From Paraburkholderia tropica (GTDB taxonomy: Bacteria > Pseudomonadota > Gammaproteobacteria > Burkholderiales > Burkholderiaceae), in contig NZ_CAJZAR010000050.1 in assembly GCF_914484835.1 (NCBI RefSeq), positions 30,805-94,804 of the forward strand: a DNA stretch of 64,000 nt. Reading direction: 5' to 3'. Positions 34,389 through 42,398 of the stretch are shown here, piece by piece. The notes below the pieces were generated by a model that was not told the DNA's origin, searched no databases, and saw only the letters and a program-made list of their open reading frames with translations. The first letter of the stretch is position 1. Every line of letters starts with the position of its first letter. A program made the position numbers and the translations under genes.

Positions 34389-35873
34389 ATGTCGTCCGTC
34401 CCCCTCGATCAGATTCCGGCGCCGCACGACGCGGCCACCCTCACGCTCGTCGACCAGCTCGTGCAGTGGGGCCGCCGCCGCATCGAGGAGCGCGTGTTCC
34501 GCCCCGGCATGCGCATGCCGTCGATCCGCAAGCTCGCGCTCGACAAGGGCGTGTCGCGCTTCACCGTGGTCGAGGCCTACGAGCGTCTCGTCGCGCAGGG
34601 TTATCTGGATTCGCGGCGCGGTTCGGGCTTCTACGTGCGCGAGCGCGTCGCCAGCCTCGCCGCCGTCACGCCGCTCGAACGGCGCGCGGGCGCAGAGGCG
34701 TCGCCGATGCCCACCGAGCCGCCCGCGCCGCCGACGCTCGACGTGGTCTGGCTGCTGCGCAACATGCTCCAGCAATCGACGCATCCAGAAAAAGGGCCGG
34801 GTCTGGGCTATTTCCCCGCGCGCTGGCTCGACGGCGAACTGATCGCGGGCGCGATGCGCTCGCTCGGCCGCAGCAGCGGCACACAACTGCTGGGCTTCGG
34901 CTCGCCGCAAGGCTTCCTGCCGCTGCGCCAGCAGTTGCAGACGCGCATGGCCGAACTCGAAATCGGCGCCACGCCCGAACAGATCGTGCTGGTCTCCGGC
35001 ATCACCCAGGCGATCGACCTGCTCGCGCGCATCTACGTGCAGCCAGGCGACACCGTCGTGGTCGGCGACCCGGCGTGGTTCCAGATGTTCGGCCGCTTCG
35101 CCTCGCAGGGCGCGCGGCTCGTCGGCATGCCGTACACGCCCGAAGGCCCGGATCTCGACGCGCTCGAAGCGCTGGTCGAAACCTGGCGGCCCAGGATGCT
35201 CGTCATCAATTCGGTGCTGCAAAATCCCACCGGCACCTCGCTGACGGCGGCCCAGGCGTTCCGCATTCTGCGGCTCGCGGAGCAGTACGATTTCATCGTC
35301 GTCGAGGACGATGTCTACGGCGATCTGTGTCCCACCGGCTATCCGGCCACGCGGCTCGCGAGCCTCGACCAGCTACGCCGCGTGATCTATCTCGGCAGCT
35401 TTTCGAAGACGCTCGCGCCGAATCTGCGTGTGGGTTTCGTCGCGGCGTCGCCCGAGGTGACACAGGCCGTCGCGGACCAGAAAATGCTGGTCGGCATGAC
35501 GAGCCCCGAAATCAACGAGCGCGTGCTGTACCGCGTGCTCACCGAAGGTCACTACCGCCGCCACGTGGAGCGCCTGCGCGCGCGGCTCGACACCGTGCGC
35601 GACAAGGCCGCGCGCATGCTGGAGCGCACCGGTTGCAGGCTGTTCACCGCGCCCGGCGCGGGCATGTTCCTGTGGGCCGACACCGGCGTGGACGCCGACG
35701 CGCTCACGGCCGCGGGCCACGAGGCGGGCTTCCTGCTGACGCCGGGCAGCCTGTTCTCGCCCCATCAGTCGCCGACCACGTGGATGCGCTTCAACATCGC
35801 GAACTGCGGCGACCCCGACTTGCCCGTGTTCCTCTCCAGGTATCTGGACGGCGTGGCGCGGCGGGGGGCTTGA
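34389..35873 (+). CDS. MocR-family (GntR/aminotransferase) transcriptional regulator
   Basis: The 494-residue protein fuses a GntR winged helix (about 15-85: RRRIEERVFRPGMRMPSIRK, GVSRFTVVEAYERLVAQGYL) to an aminotransferase-like domain. The latter has VSGITQAIDLLARIY, QNPTGTSL, VVEDDVYGDL and the PLP lysine in GSFSKTLAPNLRVGF. Such regulators sense PLP or amino-acid adducts. GGAG lies six bases before the ATG. It is divergent from the VOC/EamA/aminotransferase cluster and probably controls it. Its stop codon lies inside the -35 element of the htpG heat-shock promoter. Confidence 0.94.
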   Translation: MSSVPLDQIPAPHDAATLTLVDQLVQWGRRRIEERVFRPGMRMPSIRKLALDKGVSRFTVVEAYERLVAQGYLDSRRGSGFYVRERVASLAAVTPLERRAGAEASPMPTEPPAPPTLDVVWLLRNMLQQSTHPEKGPGLGYFPARWLDGELIAGAMRSLGRSSGTQLLGFGSPQGFLPLRQQLQTRMAELEIGATPEQIVLVSGITQAIDLLARIYVQPGDTVVVGDPAWFQMFGRFASQGARLVGMPYTPEGPDLDALEALVETWRPRMLVINSVLQNPTGTSLTAAQAFRILRLAEQYDFIVVEDDVYGDLCPTGYPATRLASLDQLRRVIYLGSFSKTLAPNLRVGFVAASPEVTQAVADQKMLVGMTSPEINERVLYRVLTEGHYRRHVERLRARLDTVRDKAARMLERTGCRLFTAPGAGMFLWADTGVDADALTAAGHEAGFLLTPGSLFSPHQSPTTWMRFNIANCGDPDLPVFLSRYLDGVARRGA

Positions 35874-35898
35874 AACGGGGGCCGCGCATCCCCACTTA
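35869..35898 (+). promoter_or_regulatory. Sigma-32 heat-shock promoter of htpG
   Basis: -35 CTTGAAA (35869-35875), a 14-bp spacer and -10 CCCCACTTA (35890-35898) closely match the RpoH consensus CTTGAAA-N13-17-CCCCATNTA. The site is about 90 bp before the htpG start and overlaps the MocR stop codon (TGA, 35871-35873). Confidence 0.8.
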
Positions 35899-35990
35899 TG
35901 CGCGCATTACGCCGCGAGCCGCCCGTTTGCGCTCGCGGCTCTGAAATCAACGCATTGCAACGCAATTACAACGAACGAGGACTCTCGAAC

Positions 35991-37904
35991 ATGGCACAAG
36001 AAACCATGAGCTTCCAGGCGGAAGTGAAACAGCTTCTGCACCTGATGATCCATTCGCTGTACAGCAACAAGGAAATCTTCCTGCGCGAGCTGATCTCGAA
36101 CGCCTCGGACGCCGCCGACAAGCTGCGCTTCGAAGCGATCGAAAACAGCGCGCTTTATGAAAGCGATCCGAACCTGCGCATCCGCGTGAGTTACGACAAG
36201 GCCGCGCGCACCGTCACGCTCGAAGACAACGGCATCGGCATGAGCCACGACGAAGCCGTCGCGAACCTCGGCACGATCGCGCGCTCGGGCACCAAGGAAT
36301 TCTTCGGCAAGCTCTCGGGCGACCAGAAGAAGGACGCGGCGCTGATCGGCCAGTTCGGCGTGGGCTTCTACTCGGGCTTCATCGTCGCCGACAAGATCAC
36401 CGTGGAAAGCCGCCGCGCGGGCCTGCCCGCGAGCGAAGGCGTGCGCTGGGAAAGCGCGGGCGAGGGCGAGTTCTCGGTCGACAAGATCGAGCGCGCGCAA
36501 CGCGGCACCACGATCACGCTGCATCTGCGCGAAGGCGAGGACGAACTGCTCTCGTCGCACAAGCTCAAGAGCATCATCCAGAAGTACTCGGATCACGTCG
36601 GCCTGCCGATCGAAATGAAGGCCGAGGAATGGGACGCCGAAAAGAGCGAGATGGTCACGAAGGACGAGTTCGAGACCATCAACCAGGCGAGCGCGCTGTG
36701 GACGCGTTCCAAGAGCGAGATCAGCGACGAGCAGTATCAGCAGTTCTATCAACATCTCGCGCACGATCACGAGAATCCGCTCGCGTGGACGCATAACCGC
36801 GTCGAAGGCCGCAGCGAATACACGCAGCTGCTCTACGTGCCCGCGCGCGCGCCGTTCGATATGTGGAACCGCGATCACAAGAGCGGCCTGAAGCTCTACG
36901 TGAAGCGCGTCTTCATCATGGACGACGCCGAGCAGCTGCTGCCGAACTATCTGCGCTTCGTGAAGGGCGTGGTCGATTCGGCGGACCTGCCGCTGAACGT
37001 CTCGCGCGAAATCCTCCAGGAAAGCCGCGACGTGAAGGCGATTCGCGACGGCGTGACCAAGCGCGTGCTGTCGATGCTCGAAGAACTCGCGAACGCGCAA
37101 ACCGACGCCGAAGCGAAGGACGAGGACAAGGCGAAGTACGCCGGCTTCTGGAGCGAGTTCGGCCAGGTGCTCAAGGAAGGCGTGGGCGAAGATCACGCGA
37201 ACAAGGACCGCATCGCGAAGCTGTTGCGTTTTGCGTCGACGCACAACGACACGGCGGAGCAAAGCGTCTCGCTCGCCGACTACGTCGCGCGCATGAAGCC
37301 CGAGCAGTCGAAGATCTACTACGTGACCGCCGATACGTGGCAGGCCGCGAAGAACAGCCCGCACCTCGAAGTGTTCCGCAAGAAGGGCGTGGAAGTGCTG
37401 CTGCTGACGGAGCGCGTCGACGAATGGATGCTGTCGTTCCTGAACGACTTCGACGGCAAGCCGCTCGCGAGCGTGGCGCGCGGCGACCTCGACCTGGGCA
37501 CGCTCAACGACGAGGAAAAGCAGCAGCAGGAGAAGGTGAGCGAGGAGCTCAAGCCGCTCGTCGAGCAGATGAAGGAAGCGCTCAAGGACAAGGCCAAGGA
37601 CGTGCGTCTGACGTTCCGCCTGACCGATTCGCCGTCGTGCCTCGTGGCCGACGACAACGACATGAGCGGTTACCTCCAGCGCATGCTGAAGGCCGCGGGC
37701 CAGCAGGCGCCGCTGATGCAGCCGATTCTCGAAGTGAATCCCGAGCATCCGCTCGTCAAGGCGCTGCGTGCCGATAACGCGAATTTCGCGGACTGGTGCC
37801 ATCTGCTGTTCGATCAGGCGATGCTGGCCGAAGGCGGTGCGCTGGAAGATCCGGCGAGTTTCGTGAAGCGCACGAATGCGCTGTTGCTGGCGAAGGCGGG
37901 CTAA
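35991..37904 (+). CDS. htpG: Molecular chaperone HtpG (Hsp90)
   Basis: The 637-residue protein begins MAQETMSFQAEVKQLLHLM and carries the Hsp90 N-domain motifs IFLRELISNASDAADKLR, DNGIGM and GQFGVGFYSGF. The middle domain has SREILQESRDVKAIR and the C-terminal dimer domain is complete. HtpG is an ATP-dependent cytosolic chaperone working with DnaK under stress. A sigma-32 promoter sits upstream and a strong terminator downstream, making it a single-gene heat-shock unit. Confidence 0.97.
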   Translation: MAQETMSFQAEVKQLLHLMIHSLYSNKEIFLRELISNASDAADKLRFEAIENSALYESDPNLRIRVSYDKAARTVTLEDNGIGMSHDEAVANLGTIARSGTKEFFGKLSGDQKKDAALIGQFGVGFYSGFIVADKITVESRRAGLPASEGVRWESAGEGEFSVDKIERAQRGTTITLHLREGEDELLSSHKLKSIIQKYSDHVGLPIEMKAEEWDAEKSEMVTKDEFETINQASALWTRSKSEISDEQYQQFYQHLAHDHENPLAWTHNRVEGRSEYTQLLYVPARAPFDMWNRDHKSGLKLYVKRVFIMDDAEQLLPNYLRFVKGVVDSADLPLNVSREILQESRDVKAIRDGVTKRVLSMLEELANAQTDAEAKDEDKAKYAGFWSEFGQVLKEGVGEDHANKDRIAKLLRFASTHNDTAEQSVSLADYVARMKPEQSKIYYVTADTWQAAKNSPHLEVFRKKGVEVLLLTERVDEWMLSFLNDFDGKPLASVARGDLDLGTLNDEEKQQQEKVSEELKPLVEQMKEALKDKAKDVRLTFRLTDSPSCLVADDNDMSGYLQRMLKAAGQQAPLMQPILEVNPEHPLVKALRADNANFADWCHLLFDQAMLAEGGALEDPASFVKRTNALLLAKAG

Positions 37905-37932
37905 AGCGCGGATTGTTTTTCACGCTGTTTTG

Positions 37933-37970
37933 AAACCCCTCGCGGTGTCGTGCCGCGAGGGGTTTTTGTT
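37933..37970 (+). terminator. Intrinsic terminator of htpG
   Basis: AAACCCCTCGCGG (37933-37945) and CCGCGAGGGGTTT (37953-37965) form a 13-bp stem with a seven-base loop and run into TTTTTGTTT. Confidence 0.93.
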
Positions 37971-38048
37971 TGTGCGCGCGTGTTCACGTGCTGCGCCGCG
38001 TTGTCCGGCTGGCGGCAAATCGAAAACCCCGCAGCCTATAATCGCCCC

Positions 38049-38744
38049 ATGCCCATCCGATTCGATGCCGCCGACGCGCACTGGCGCGTCGCGCCCCTCG
38101 CGGCCTTCAGCGCCGCCCAGAAAGACTGGCTCACGCGCGGCGGTTCGCTGACCGCGCATTTGCGCACGCTCGGTCAGGTTCAGGTGCGCGTGACGCGCGA
38201 AGCCGTCGATAGGCCCTGGTCCGACGAATGCGCCGCGCTCGGCCTCGCGCCGCGCGAGCGCGCATGGGTGCGCGAGATCGTGCTCGAAGTCGATGGCGTG
38301 CCGTTCGTGGCCGCGCATAGCGCGACGCCGCTCGATGCGAGTCACGGCGTCTGGCAGGCGATGCGCCGCTTGCGCACGCGGCCGCTTGCCGAACTGCTTT
38401 ACAGCGATAGCGGCGTGGCGCGTTCGGCGCTCGTGAGCCGCCGCGTGAGCGCGCGGCATCCGCTGCATGCGCTTGCCGCGCGCGAGATCCGTGCGATTGA
38501 CGCGGCCCGCGCGCACGCGCCGCATGGGTTCGTCGCGCGGCGGTCGGTGTTCGAGCGTCACGGCAAGCCGCTGCTCGTCACCGAATGCATGCTGCCCGCG
38601 CTGTGGGCGTACCTTGCCGATTCGGCTGGCGAGGCGCAGCGGGCGCAACCCGCGCACTCGGCCCGCGAGCGCGGCCCGCTCGGGCATACGGCGTCGCGTG
38701 CGCATCAAGCCGCAAATCACGCGACAAACCCCGCGCCGCGCTAA
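38049..38744 (+). CDS. ubiC: Chorismate pyruvate-lyase
   Basis: UbiC converts chorismate to 4-hydroxybenzoate and pyruvate, the first step of ubiquinone synthesis. The 231-residue protein has WLTRGGSLTAHLRTLG, REIVLEVDGVPFVAAHSATP and LFRR-like RPLAELLYSDSGVARSAL. RRSVFERHGKPLLVTECMLP provides the conserved late Glu. An Arg/Ala/His-rich tail of about 40 residues exceeds the usual length. The htpG-ubiC order is, as I recall, found in Burkholderia relatives. Confidence 0.92.
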   Translation: MPIRFDAADAHWRVAPLAAFSAAQKDWLTRGGSLTAHLRTLGQVQVRVTREAVDRPWSDECAALGLAPRERAWVREIVLEVDGVPFVAAHSATPLDASHGVWQAMRRLRTRPLAELLYSDSGVARSALVSRRVSARHPLHALAAREIRAIDAARAHAPHGFVARRSVFERHGKPLLVTECMLPALWAYLADSAGEAQRAQPAHSARERGPLGHTASRAHQAANHATNPAPR

Positions 38745-38762
38745 ACCGCGTCCGCATCGCCC

Positions 38763-39314
38763 ATGTCCTTCAAACGCTGCTTCCCGCCCGTCGTCGATGC
38801 GCACACGCGCGTGCTGATTCTCGGCAGCCTGCCGGGCGAGGCGTCGCTCGCGCATCAGCAGTATTACGCGCACAAGCAGAACAAATTCTGGGCGCTGGTG
38901 GGCGAGGTGATCGGCGCGGACCTCGTCGCGATGGATTACGACGCGCGTTTGCAGGCGCTGCGCGCGCATCGTGTCGGACTGTGGGACGTGGTCGCCGAGG
39001 CGCGCCGCGAAGGCAGTCTCGACGCGGCGATCCGCGACCACGCCAGTAACGATCTCATCACGCTGATCGGGAGCCTGCCCGCGCTCGAAGCGATCGCGTT
39101 CAATGGCGGCACGGCGGCGCGCATCGGCGAGCGCATTCTGGGCGCGCACGCGCCGCGCCTCGCGATTCTGCATTTGCCGTCGAGCAGTCCGGCGTATGCG
39201 TCGATGAACTTCGCCGCGAAACTCGTGGCGTGGCGCGCGATCGGCGCGTTCGCGGGCGAGCCGGACGATGCGCCGCGTCGCGGGGCGTCCGTGCGGGCGA
39301 AAGGGCTCGCGTAA
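38763..39314 (+). CDS. DNA-deoxyinosine (hypoxanthine) glycosylase, UDG family 6
   Basis: The 183-residue enzyme removes hypoxanthine arising from adenine deamination. It shows the HDG signatures: VLILGSLPGEASLAHQQYYA, NKFWALVGEV, then VGLWDVVAEARREGSLDAAI, and the late LHLPSSSPAYAS. It lies 18 bp after ubiC, so the two may be co-transcribed. The C-terminal 20 residues are Arg/Ala-rich and probably loose. Confidence 0.9.
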   Translation: MSFKRCFPPVVDAHTRVLILGSLPGEASLAHQQYYAHKQNKFWALVGEVIGADLVAMDYDARLQALRAHRVGLWDVVAEARREGSLDAAIRDHASNDLITLIGSLPALEAIAFNGGTAARIGERILGAHAPRLAILHLPSSSPAYASMNFAAKLVAWRAIGAFAGEPDDAPRRGASVRAKGLA

Positions 39315-39433
39315 GGGGCATGCGTAACGGGCGCGCGTCCAGGTACGCGTAAGCGCGCCGCAATCTCGCCGCGTTAGCATGCTCTCGCGCACGCCGAGGT
39401 GCGCCATCGTCATCGATGGGACACGAGACCACA

Positions 39434-40015
39434 ATGAACAAGAAACGCCTGCTCCTGATCGCTTTTCCCTGCATGCTCGCGCTGGCCGCCTGCGCCTCCG
39501 ACGACCCGGACGTCGCCGGTCCGCAGGTGCATCCGTCGCCCGAAGCCGTCATGAACCGCTGTCTCGCGTCGGTCGCCGAAACCGGCGCGCCCGTGCCCAC
39601 CGAAGCCACGCTGGACGCGCGGCAATGGGAGCGCTACGTGAACTGCAAGCTCGGCGGCAATATGTTTGCGAATCCGAAGAAAGTGTCGGTGGAAACCGAA
39701 GCCGTGGTGTCGATCCGCGCGACGCCCGATGGCCGCATTCTCTCCGTGAAGCTGCTGCATTCGAGCGGCAATGCCGATTACGACGCGGTCGTCGAGCGCG
39801 CCATCGACGTGGCTTCGCCTTTGCCGCCGGTGCCGCCCGCGCTGCGCATCGCGCGCATCGACCTGCATTTTCATCCGGTGCGCGTGAATCCGCTCGCGTT
39901 GCAGACGGGCTCGCCCGCGATTGGCGGGATGAACGTGGGCGTTGGGATCAGCGATCAGAGTCATTGGCGCGCCGAGCACTGCAATATCGTGAACGGTGTG
40001 AGCGCGTGCGACTGA
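39434..40015 (+). CDS. Lipoprotein with TonB/TolA C-terminal-like domain
   Basis: The 193-residue precursor has a lipoprotein signal (MNKKRLLLIAFPCMLALAAC) with lipobox LAAC and lipidated Cys20. The mature part holds a TonB-C-like fold: VVSIRATPDGRILSVKLLHSSG, DYDAVVERAIDVASPLP and IARIDLHFHP. The Ser/Asp after Cys suggest an outer- or inner-membrane anchor that cannot be settled. It lacks the N-terminal helix of true TonB, so energy transduction is unlikely. The start is MNKK at 39434. Function is unknown; it is probably an envelope protein. Confidence 0.85.
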   Translation: MNKKRLLLIAFPCMLALAACASDDPDVAGPQVHPSPEAVMNRCLASVAETGAPVPTEATLDARQWERYVNCKLGGNMFANPKKVSVETEAVVSIRATPDGRILSVKLLHSSGNADYDAVVERAIDVASPLPPVPPALRIARIDLHFHPVRVNPLALQTGSPAIGGMNVGVGISDQSHWRAEHCNIVNGVSACD

Positions 40016-40199
40016 GTGTTGACTGAGCTTTTTGCGCCGCTTTTTCAGGTGTTTTTTGTGGCGTGAAGGCCGCGTCGTTGCCGTCTAATTGCAGTGCGAT
40101 CCGCGGCGAATGCTATGCTCTCGATCGCCCGCGCAGTCGCGCTGCAAATGTGTTGTAGCCGCGACTGCTTTTGCTCCTTCCAAGCATCGCATTTTCCAC

Positions 40200-41834
40200 A
40201 TGACGACTCTGATCAAGCGCGCTTCGGCCGAGGCCCGCGCATTCAACAAGACCGACGCCGCCGAGACCGCGCCGACGACCGGCACGACCCCGGAAACCGA
40301 AGCGCCGAAGCAGATCGACGCAGCGCCGCAAGCCGAAGCGCCGGTGCAGGCAGCGGCACCGGCCGAAGCCGAAACCGCAGCGGCGGTCGTGGCGGAAGCG
40401 GCAGCGCCGGCAGCTCCGGCAGCGGTTGAAGCCGCGCCGGCAGCCGTGGTGGCTGAGGCAGCGCCCGCGGAAGTCGAAGCGCCGAAGCAGGCCGCAGCGA
40501 AGCCGGCTGCCAAGCCCGCCGCGAAGCGCGCAGCGAAGCCGGCCGCGAAGCCGGTCGCCAAGTCGGAAGCGAAGCCTGTCGCAGAAACTGCGGCGAAACC
40601 GGCTGTGAAGGCGGAAGCGAAGCCTGCCGCGAAGGCGGAAGCGAAGCCCGCAGTCAAGGCCGAAGCCAAGCCCGCGACGAAGGCAGCAGCGAAGCCCGCA
40701 GCGAAGAAGGCCGAAGCCAAGCCCGCAGCAAAGGCAGAAGTTAAGCCCGCAGCAAAGGCAGAAGTTAAGCCCGCAGCAAAGGCAGAAGCCAAGCCCGCAG
40801 CAAAGGCAGAAACCAAGCCCGCAGCAAAGGCAGAAACCAAGCCCGCAGCAAAGGCAGAAACCAAGCCCGCCGCACGCGTGAAGCGCGCGCCGGCCGCTGC
40901 CGCAGCGGTGGTTGAAGCATCGGCAGCGAGCACGACGACCGAAAAGCCGACGAAGGCCGCCAAGCCTCTCAAGGCAGCCAAAGCCGCCAAGTCCACCAAG
41001 CTCGCGCGCCGCGCCGCGCTGGCCGCGGAAGAACTCGAACACGCACCGGTCATCGAAAAACCGCGCAAGCCGCGCTTCGCGCCGGTCACGTTCTCGGAAG
41101 AGAGCGGCGTGCGCTACCTGCACTTCGGCACCGAATGGGTGCAGGGCGCGATGCGTCTGTCGAAGCCGCAGCACATCGAACTCGAATACGCGCAGCAGAT
41201 GATGTCCTGGCTGCTGTTCATCGCCACGCCCGCGCGCATCGTGCAACTCGGTCTGGGCGCCGCGGCGCTGACGAAGTTCGCGCATCGCTATCTGCGTCCC
41301 GCGAAGGTCGAGGCGATCGAGCTGAATCCGGCGGTCGTGGTCGCCGCGCGCACGATGTTCGATCTGCCGATGGACGACGCGCGTCTCGCCGTGCGCGAAC
41401 TCGACGCCTGGGACTTCGTGCAGGACCGCGCGAACCACGGCACGATCGGCGCGCTGCAGATCGACATTTACGATGCGACCGCACGCGGTCCGGTGCTCGA
41501 CAGCGTGGCGTTCTACCGCGCCGCGCGCGCCTGCCTCGCGGATGCGGGCGTCGCCACGATCAACCTGTTCGGCGATCATCCGAGCTACGTGCGCAACATG
41601 AAGCGCCTGAAGGAAGCCTTCGACGGCCGCGTGATCGCGCTGCCCGAAGTGCATGACGGCAACCGCGTCGCGCTGGCGTTCTCGGGTCCGGCGCTCGACG
41701 TGAGCTGGGAGGCGCTCGACAAGCGCGCGCGTCTGCTCGAAAGCAAGCTCGGCCTGCCCGCGCACCAGTGGGTCAAGTCGCTGCGCGCGGCCTGCAAGGA
41801 AATCGGCAAGGAAGGCGAAACGTTCGCCATCTGA
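40200..41834 (+). CDS. Spermidine-synthase-like protein with long Lys/Ala/Pro/Glu-rich N-terminal arm
   Basis: The 544-residue protein has two parts. Residues 1 to about 285 are low-complexity Ala/Lys/Glu/Pro, with KPAAKAE[VAT] octapeptides repeated six times at residues 174-221, resembling histone-H1-like tails (AlgP/PhaF type). The C-terminal 255 residues form a methyltransferase-fold spermidine-synthase-like domain: YLHFGTEWVQGAMR, IVQLGLGAAALTKF, AIELNPAVV and GALQIDIYDATARG. The classical enzyme uses decarboxylated AdoMet and putrescine. Whether this domain is active is uncertain. The basic arm could bind nucleic acid. The 24-bp DNA repeats may vary between strains. Confidence 0.85.
   Translation: MTTLIKRASAEARAFNKTDAAETAPTTGTTPETEAPKQIDAAPQAEAPVQAAAPAEAETAAAVVAEAAAPAAPAAVEAAPAAVVAEAAPAEVEAPKQAAAKPAAKPAAKRAAKPAAKPVAKSEAKPVAETAAKPAVKAEAKPAAKAEAKPAVKAEAKPATKAAAKPAAKKAEAKPAAKAEVKPAAKAEVKPAAKAEAKPAAKAETKPAAKAETKPAAKAETKPAARVKRAPAAAAAVVEASAASTTTEKPTKAAKPLKAAKAAKSTKLARRAALAAEELEHAPVIEKPRKPRFAPVTFSEESGVRYLHFGTEWVQGAMRLSKPQHIELEYAQQMMSWLLFIATPARIVQLGLGAAALTKFAHRYLRPAKVEAIELNPAVVVAARTMFDLPMDDARLAVRELDAWDFVQDRANHGTIGALQIDIYDATARGPVLDSVAFYRAARACLADAGVATINLFGDHPSYVRNMKRLKEAFDGRVIALPEVHDGNRVALAFSGPALDVSWEALDKRARLLESKLGLPAHQWVKSLRAACKEIGKEGETFAI
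40719..40862 (+). repeat. Six 24-bp in-frame tandem repeats inside the arm of the synthase-like gene
   Basis: AAGCCCGCAGCAAAGGCAGA followed by AGTT, AGCC or AACC is repeated six times without gaps (40719, 40743, 40767, 40791, 40815 and 40839). Each unit encodes KPAAKAE plus V, A or T. Near-identity at the DNA level points to recent expansion. Confidence 0.95.
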
Positions 41835-41875
41835 GTCTGACTTCCCGTCGCGCCTGCGTGGCGCGCCGCGAGACG

Positions 41876-41902
41876 AACCGGCCTTCGGGCCGGTTTTTTT
41901 TC
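41876..41902 (+). terminator. Intrinsic terminator of the synthase-like gene
   Basis: AACCGGCC-TTCG-GGCCGGTT is followed by a run of eight or nine T. Confidence 0.93.
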
Positions 41903-41939
41903 GTCCGTCGTTTTTACCGGCTTTCGGATGGCTGACGAT

Positions 41940-41961
41940 TTCGAATCCGAAACGATTCGAA
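41940..41961. promoter_or_regulatory. Inverted repeat upstream of the DUF3311/SSS operon
   Basis: TTCGAATC-CGAAAC-GATTCGAA has perfect 8-bp arms about 200 bp before the operon start. It could be an operator; no regulator gene is adjacent. Confidence 0.5.
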
Positions 41962-42158
41962 GCGCATGCGCAGCGCGCCTTTACAGCATGGCCGGGGTTG
42001 GGGTCCGCCCCGGCTTGACCCGCTATCGGGGCCTCGCTACTCTTTTCAGCGCTTTCGGGGACCTTGCGAGGCACGAGCTCGCGGGCCATCGGCCGTCTCG
42101 GCGGCCGTACAGGCGGTGCACCGACGCCGCATAACAACATAAGTGAGGAGGAGACGTC

Positions 42159-42398
42159 ATGGCTCACGACGCCGACGCCGCAAAAGCCAGCAAGCACTGG
42201 CTCTGGCTGTTGCTCTTGCCCTGGATCGCGATGATCTGGGTGCCGTCGTACAACAAGGTCGAACCCACGTTGTGGGACTTCCCGTTCTTCTACTGGTATC
42301 AGCTCCTCTGGGTGCTGATCAGCGCGGTCATCACCGCGCTCGTCTATCACAAGACCAAGGACCGCTCGAAGCGCGGCAACGCGGGAGGCGCGCAATGA
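42159..42398 (+). CDS. DUF3311 small membrane protein
   Basis: The 79-residue protein has two hydrophobic helices (about 13-33 and 42-62) with the DUF3311 pattern LLLLPWIAMIWVPSYNKVEPTLWDFPFFYWYQLLWV, and a basic tail. This family usually precedes a sodium:solute symporter and is thought to be its accessory subunit. GAGGAGGAG precedes the ATG. Its stop overlaps the symporter start by four bases (ATGA), indicating coupled translation. Confidence 0.94.
   Translation: MAHDADAAKASKHWLWLLLLPWIAMIWVPSYNKVEPTLWDFPFFYWYQLLWVLISAVITALVYHKTKDRSKRGNAGGAQ

Larger units (their letters stand above)
41835..42158. other. Intergenic region with terminator and two dyads
   Basis: These 324 bases hold the terminator of the synthase-like gene, an inverted repeat (41940-41961) and a GC-rich hairpin GCCGGGG/CCCCGGC (41991-41997 and 42008-42014). 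A 68-codon frame at 41928 looks noncoding. Confidence 0.6.

Noticed and set aside
40719..40862. 24-bp repeats as a CRISPR array
   Set aside because: Units are directly contiguous without spacers and encode an in-frame KPAAKAE repeat.
41928..42134. 68-codon frame upstream of the DUF3311 gene
   Set aside because: It spans two dyads, has no Shine-Dalgarno and no protein-like pattern.
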